Assembly (NCBI GenBank): GCA_964636865.1
Contig: CAZWVJ010000056.1
Coordinates: 1 to 7,299 of the forward strand
Length of the DNA: 7,299 bases
Source of the DNA: B1SED10-75 sp964636865
GTDB taxonomy: Bacteria > Bacillota > Dethiobacteria > DTU022 > PWGO01
Direction: 5' to 3'
Below are positions 5,456 to 7,299 of this stretch, in pieces. Within the stretch, counting starts at the first letter, position 1; the number at the start of each line of letters is the position of its first letter. A program made the position numbers and the translations under genes. The notes beneath the pieces are model-generated. The model was not told the DNA's origin. It searched no databases and saw only the letters and a list, made by a program, of their open reading frames with translations.

Positions 5456-5482
5456 GGCACTCCCACCTTTGGCACTCTCACC
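5456..5482 (-). repeat. Pair of 12-bp direct repeats between permease and binding-protein genes
   Basis: On the minus strand GGTGAGAGTGCC (5482-5471) is followed by GGTGGGAGTGCC (5467-5456), with 11 of 12 bases matching and starts 15 bp apart. It lies in the 120-bp gap upstream of the binding-protein gene, 26 bp before its Shine-Dalgarno site. It could be a regulator site, an mRNA element or chance. I see no convincing promoter or terminator in the gap. Confidence 0.35.
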
Positions 5483-5535
5483 TCTTATTCTGCATTTTTC
5501 TTAGTTGCACAAAACCGCACCGGAAAAGTAAAAAA

Positions 5536-6186
5536 CTAACGCGATTTTAAATGCACGGGGGTCAAAATATTTTCCACCATCGTGAGCACCCGATCCAACA
5601 ATATGGCAATAAACACAATAAACAGGGTGCCGGCTAAAACCAGTTCCACCCGGAAAAAATCTATGCCGGCAAAAATTATAGTCCCCATGCCGCCGCCACC
5701 CACTAAAGAAGCTAAAGCTGCCGTTGCCGCGATTAAAATTGCAGATATTCTTACCCCGGCCATAATAACCGGCACGCTCAAAGGCAGCTCTACCCGAATA
5801 AGTATCTCCCAATCTTTCATCCCCATCCCCCGGGCTGCTTCAATTATCTCCCTGGGCACTCCCTTTAAGCCAACCAGAGTGTTGCGAGCGATGGGTAACA
5901 AAGCATAGAAGGTAAGCGCCAGCAAAGCCGGTTCCCGGCCTAAACCCAAGAAAGGAAAGAAGATGGCAATCACCGCCAGGGGTGGAATAGTCTGGCCGGC
6001 ATTAAACACAGCCATCACTCGCTCAGTACTCCTGATAAAGCGACGGCGGGTCAAAATTATTGCTACCGGAAAAGCCACCACAAAAGCAATTACCAAAGGA
6101 ATTAAAACCAGTTGTAAGTGTTCCAGGGCATGCGGCGGTGCTCTTTCCACCAAAGTGCTTATAAATCTATCCATTTCAAAATCCAA
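5536..6186 (-). CDS. ABC transporter permease, OpuC/ProW-like (quaternary-amine importer)
   Basis: The inner-membrane channel subunit of the importer, 216 aa, the usual length for OpuCB/OpuCD-type permeases. Hydrophobic segments are at about 25-45, 57-80, 85-105, 138-162 and 178-198. The cytoplasmic coupling (EAA) loop is EAARGMGMKDWEILIRVELP at 116-135, which contacts the ATPase. It also has typical GQTIPPLA (64-71) and GGGGMG (163-168) segments. The start is TTG at 6186: GGTGAT (6197-6192) lies 5 nt upstream, whereas the ATG at 6174 would be 17 nt away. It follows the ATPase gene by 38 bp. Many relatives use two different permeases; only this one is visible, so it either works as a homodimer or its partner is encoded outside the window. 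Confidence 0.9.
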   Translation of the reverse strand: MDFEMDRFISTLVERAPPHALEHLQLVLIPLVIAFVVAFPVAIILTRRRFIRSTERVMAVFNAGQTIPPLAVIAIFFPFLGLGREPALLALTFYALLPIARNTLVGLKGVPREIIEAARGMGMKDWEILIRVELPLSVPVIMAGVRISAILIAATAALASLVGGGGMGTIIFAGIDFFRVELVLAGTLFIVFIAILLDRVLTMVENILTPVHLKSR

Positions 6187-6191
6187 ATAAA

Positions 6192-6197
6192 ATCACC
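6192..6197 (-). promoter_or_regulatory. Ribosome binding site supporting a TTG start for the permease
   Basis: GGTGAT on the minus strand matches part of the AGGAGGTGATC Shine-Dalgarno complement and sits 5 nt from TTG 6186. The nearest ATG (6174) is too far from it, so TTG is preferred. Confidence 0.55.
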
Positions 6198-6224
6198 ACG
6201 CAGGAGTATTCGTAACTAATAAAG

Positions 6225-7199
6225 TTAAATATTAGCATTTATTGCATTAATATACTCTTTAATAGCCGCCCAACTAATAGCACCGATTAATTCATTCCCA
6301 TCCCGCACACCTACTGTGTCTGAATTCTCTTTAAGCATAATTTCCAAGGCTCTTTGCACAGGATCAATGGACTGCACGCAGCAGCCATTAGAAGATAAAG
6401 AAGGCGGTAACTCCCCCTGAGGGTTAACCAATTCTGCCGCCCGGGTTAATTCCAACAATTTTATTTCCTTGTTTTCCCCTATTAAATCCTTGACAAAATC
6501 ATTGGCGGGAGCGGTTAATATCTCCCTGGGGGTGCCGTGTTGAATCAACTTACCGGCCGCCAAAATTACAATATGGTCGCCCATTTTAATAGCTTCGTTA
6601 ATATCATGGGTTACAAAACAAATGGTTTTTTTTAGCTCCTTTTGGAGTCGTAAAAATTCATCCTGCAATCTTTCCCTTACTATGGGATCCACAGCACCAA
6701 AAGGCTCATCCATAAGCATTATCGGCGGGTCTGCTGCCAGCGCCCTGGCCACCCCCACCCTTTGCATCATGCCACCACTTAACTGATATGGGTATTTATG
6801 CGATACTTCCTGCGGATCCAGGCCCACCATTTGCAACAGCTCCGCCACACGGTTGAGGATTTTATCTGCCGGCCACTTGAGCAAACGGGGCACCAAAGCC
6901 ACATTCTGTTCCACAGTTTGATGAGGAAGTAAACCTACCTGCTGAATAACGTAGCCAATTTCTCGGCGGAGCTCATCAGCATTTACATGCTTATCTTTTA
7001 CCCGCTCGCCCTTTATATAGATATCCCCATCGGTGGGCTCTTCCAAGCGGTTAATCATACGCAAGATAGTTGTTTTGCCGCATCCGGCAGGGCCCACAAA
7101 AACACAAATATTTCCTTCGGTAACTTGGAAACTAACCCTGTCTACAGCAGGTTCCCGGGCCCCGGGAAATATTTTGGTTACTTCATCTAAGACAATCAA
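6225..7199 (-). CDS. ABC transporter ATP-binding protein, OpuC/ProV-like (quaternary-amine importer)
   Basis: The cytoplasmic ATPase that powers the importer, 324 aa. Seen: Walker A GPAGCGKTT (36-44), Q-loop around Q86/Q87 in YVIQQVGLLPH, signature LSGGMMQR (140-147; relatives usually carry LSGGQQQR, so MM is a variant), Walker B IMLMDEP (160-166, with D164 and E165), D-loop GAVDP (168-172) and switch H198. After residue about 240 a C-terminal extension includes one CBS-like stretch (about 275-320, ending VRDGNELIGAISWAAIKEYI). OpuCA-type proteins usually carry a tandem CBS pair (about 380 aa), so this one looks shortened. The start is TTG 7199, set by GGGGGAG at 7214-7208 with 8-nt spacing. 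It is the first gene of the operon within the window. Confidence 0.92.
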   Translation of the reverse strand: MIVLDEVTKIFPGAREPAVDRVSFQVTEGNICVFVGPAGCGKTTILRMINRLEEPTDGDIYIKGERVKDKHVNADELRREIGYVIQQVGLLPHQTVEQNVALVPRLLKWPADKILNRVAELLQMVGLDPQEVSHKYPYQLSGGMMQRVGVARALAADPPIMLMDEPFGAVDPIVRERLQDEFLRLQKELKKTICFVTHDINEAIKMGDHIVILAAGKLIQHGTPREILTAPANDFVKDLIGENKEIKLLELTRAAELVNPQGELPPSLSSNGCCVQSIDPVQRALEIMLKENSDTVGVRDGNELIGAISWAAIKEYINAINANI

Positions 7200-7207
7200 A
7201 TAATTCG

Positions 7208-7214
7208 CTCCCCC
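7208..7214 (-). promoter_or_regulatory. Ribosome binding site supporting a TTG start for the ATPase
   Basis: GGGGGAG on the minus strand, 8 nt before TTG 7199. The encoded start MIVLDEVTKIF matches where OpuCA/ProV-type ATPases normally begin. The nearby ATG at 7230 is out of frame. Confidence 0.7.
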
Positions 7215-7299
7215 AATCAGGTAATTTCATCGTGATGGTCGTATCTTAATCCGGGTGAGGCAATTCGGCGCTCAATTGTGCCCAGCTAATAATCCAGCA

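Noticed and set aside
7246..7299. Possible C-terminal end of an upstream minus-strand gene (17 residues, then TAA)
   Set aside because: It is open only from the window edge; the residues (CWIISWAQLSAELPHPD) match nothing I recognise, and they do not look like a permease end. Another sequence upstream could equally be non-coding.
7200..7299. Promoter for the opu operon (TTGAGC with GATTAA 18 bp downstream, minus strand)
   Set aside because: Both hexamers match the consensus poorly and nothing else supports a start site here.

Overview
The window looks like a chromosomal piece of a low-to-mid GC Gram-positive (Bacillota, Clostridia-like) bacterium. The signs are strong AGGAGG-type ribosome binding sites, TTG starts, a lipoprotein-type solute-binding protein, and GTGAC...GGGGACGG...GTCAC palindromic repeats. 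I recall such repeats as common in Clostridia, but I cannot search. The extracytoplasmic solute-binding protein is extremely acidic (78 Asp/Glu against 15 Lys/Arg in the mature part, counted by hand) while its cytoplasmic ATPase partner is not. With a quaternary-amine uptake operon this suggests a saline and/or alkaline habitat; genus is not determinable here.

Layout. Plus strand: 28-1638 encodes a long, AidB-like acyl-CoA dehydrogenase. 1639-1970 is an intergenic region almost filled by a 255-bp MITE-like element (copy A). 1992-4043 encodes a CopB-type (CPH) P1B copper-exporting ATPase with a His-rich N-terminus. 4044-4443 is a second intergenic region holding copy B of the same element (253 bp), a repeat unit of a related but different family, and a truncated third copy of the element's right end. 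Minus strand, read from the right: 7199-6225 ABC ATPase, 6186-5536 permease, 5415-4444 lipoprotein solute-binding protein. Together these form an OpuC/OsmF-type importer for glycine betaine, choline, carnitine or a similar solute. The copB gene and the opu operon are convergent, with the repeat cluster between their 3' ends.

How the parts work together. The three minus-strand genes form one transport system. The ATPase and permease both start with TTG, whereas the binding protein has ATG and a full AGGAGG site, which would favour excess binding protein. The acyl-CoA dehydrogenase and copper ATPase are functionally unrelated neighbours separated by mobile repeats.

Most notable points. (1) The solute-binding protein is circularly permuted relative to the usual OpuCC/OsmF order: the usual C-terminal lobe comes first and the usual N-terminal lobe second. 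(2) Two homologous MITE-like copies in the same orientation bracket the copper ATPase gene. (3) A repeat unit reading GTGACAGTRGGGACGG in the gene's own sense direction lies 1-5 nt after the stop codon of all three genes that end in this region. This points to a target preference or a 3'-end function for the repeat.
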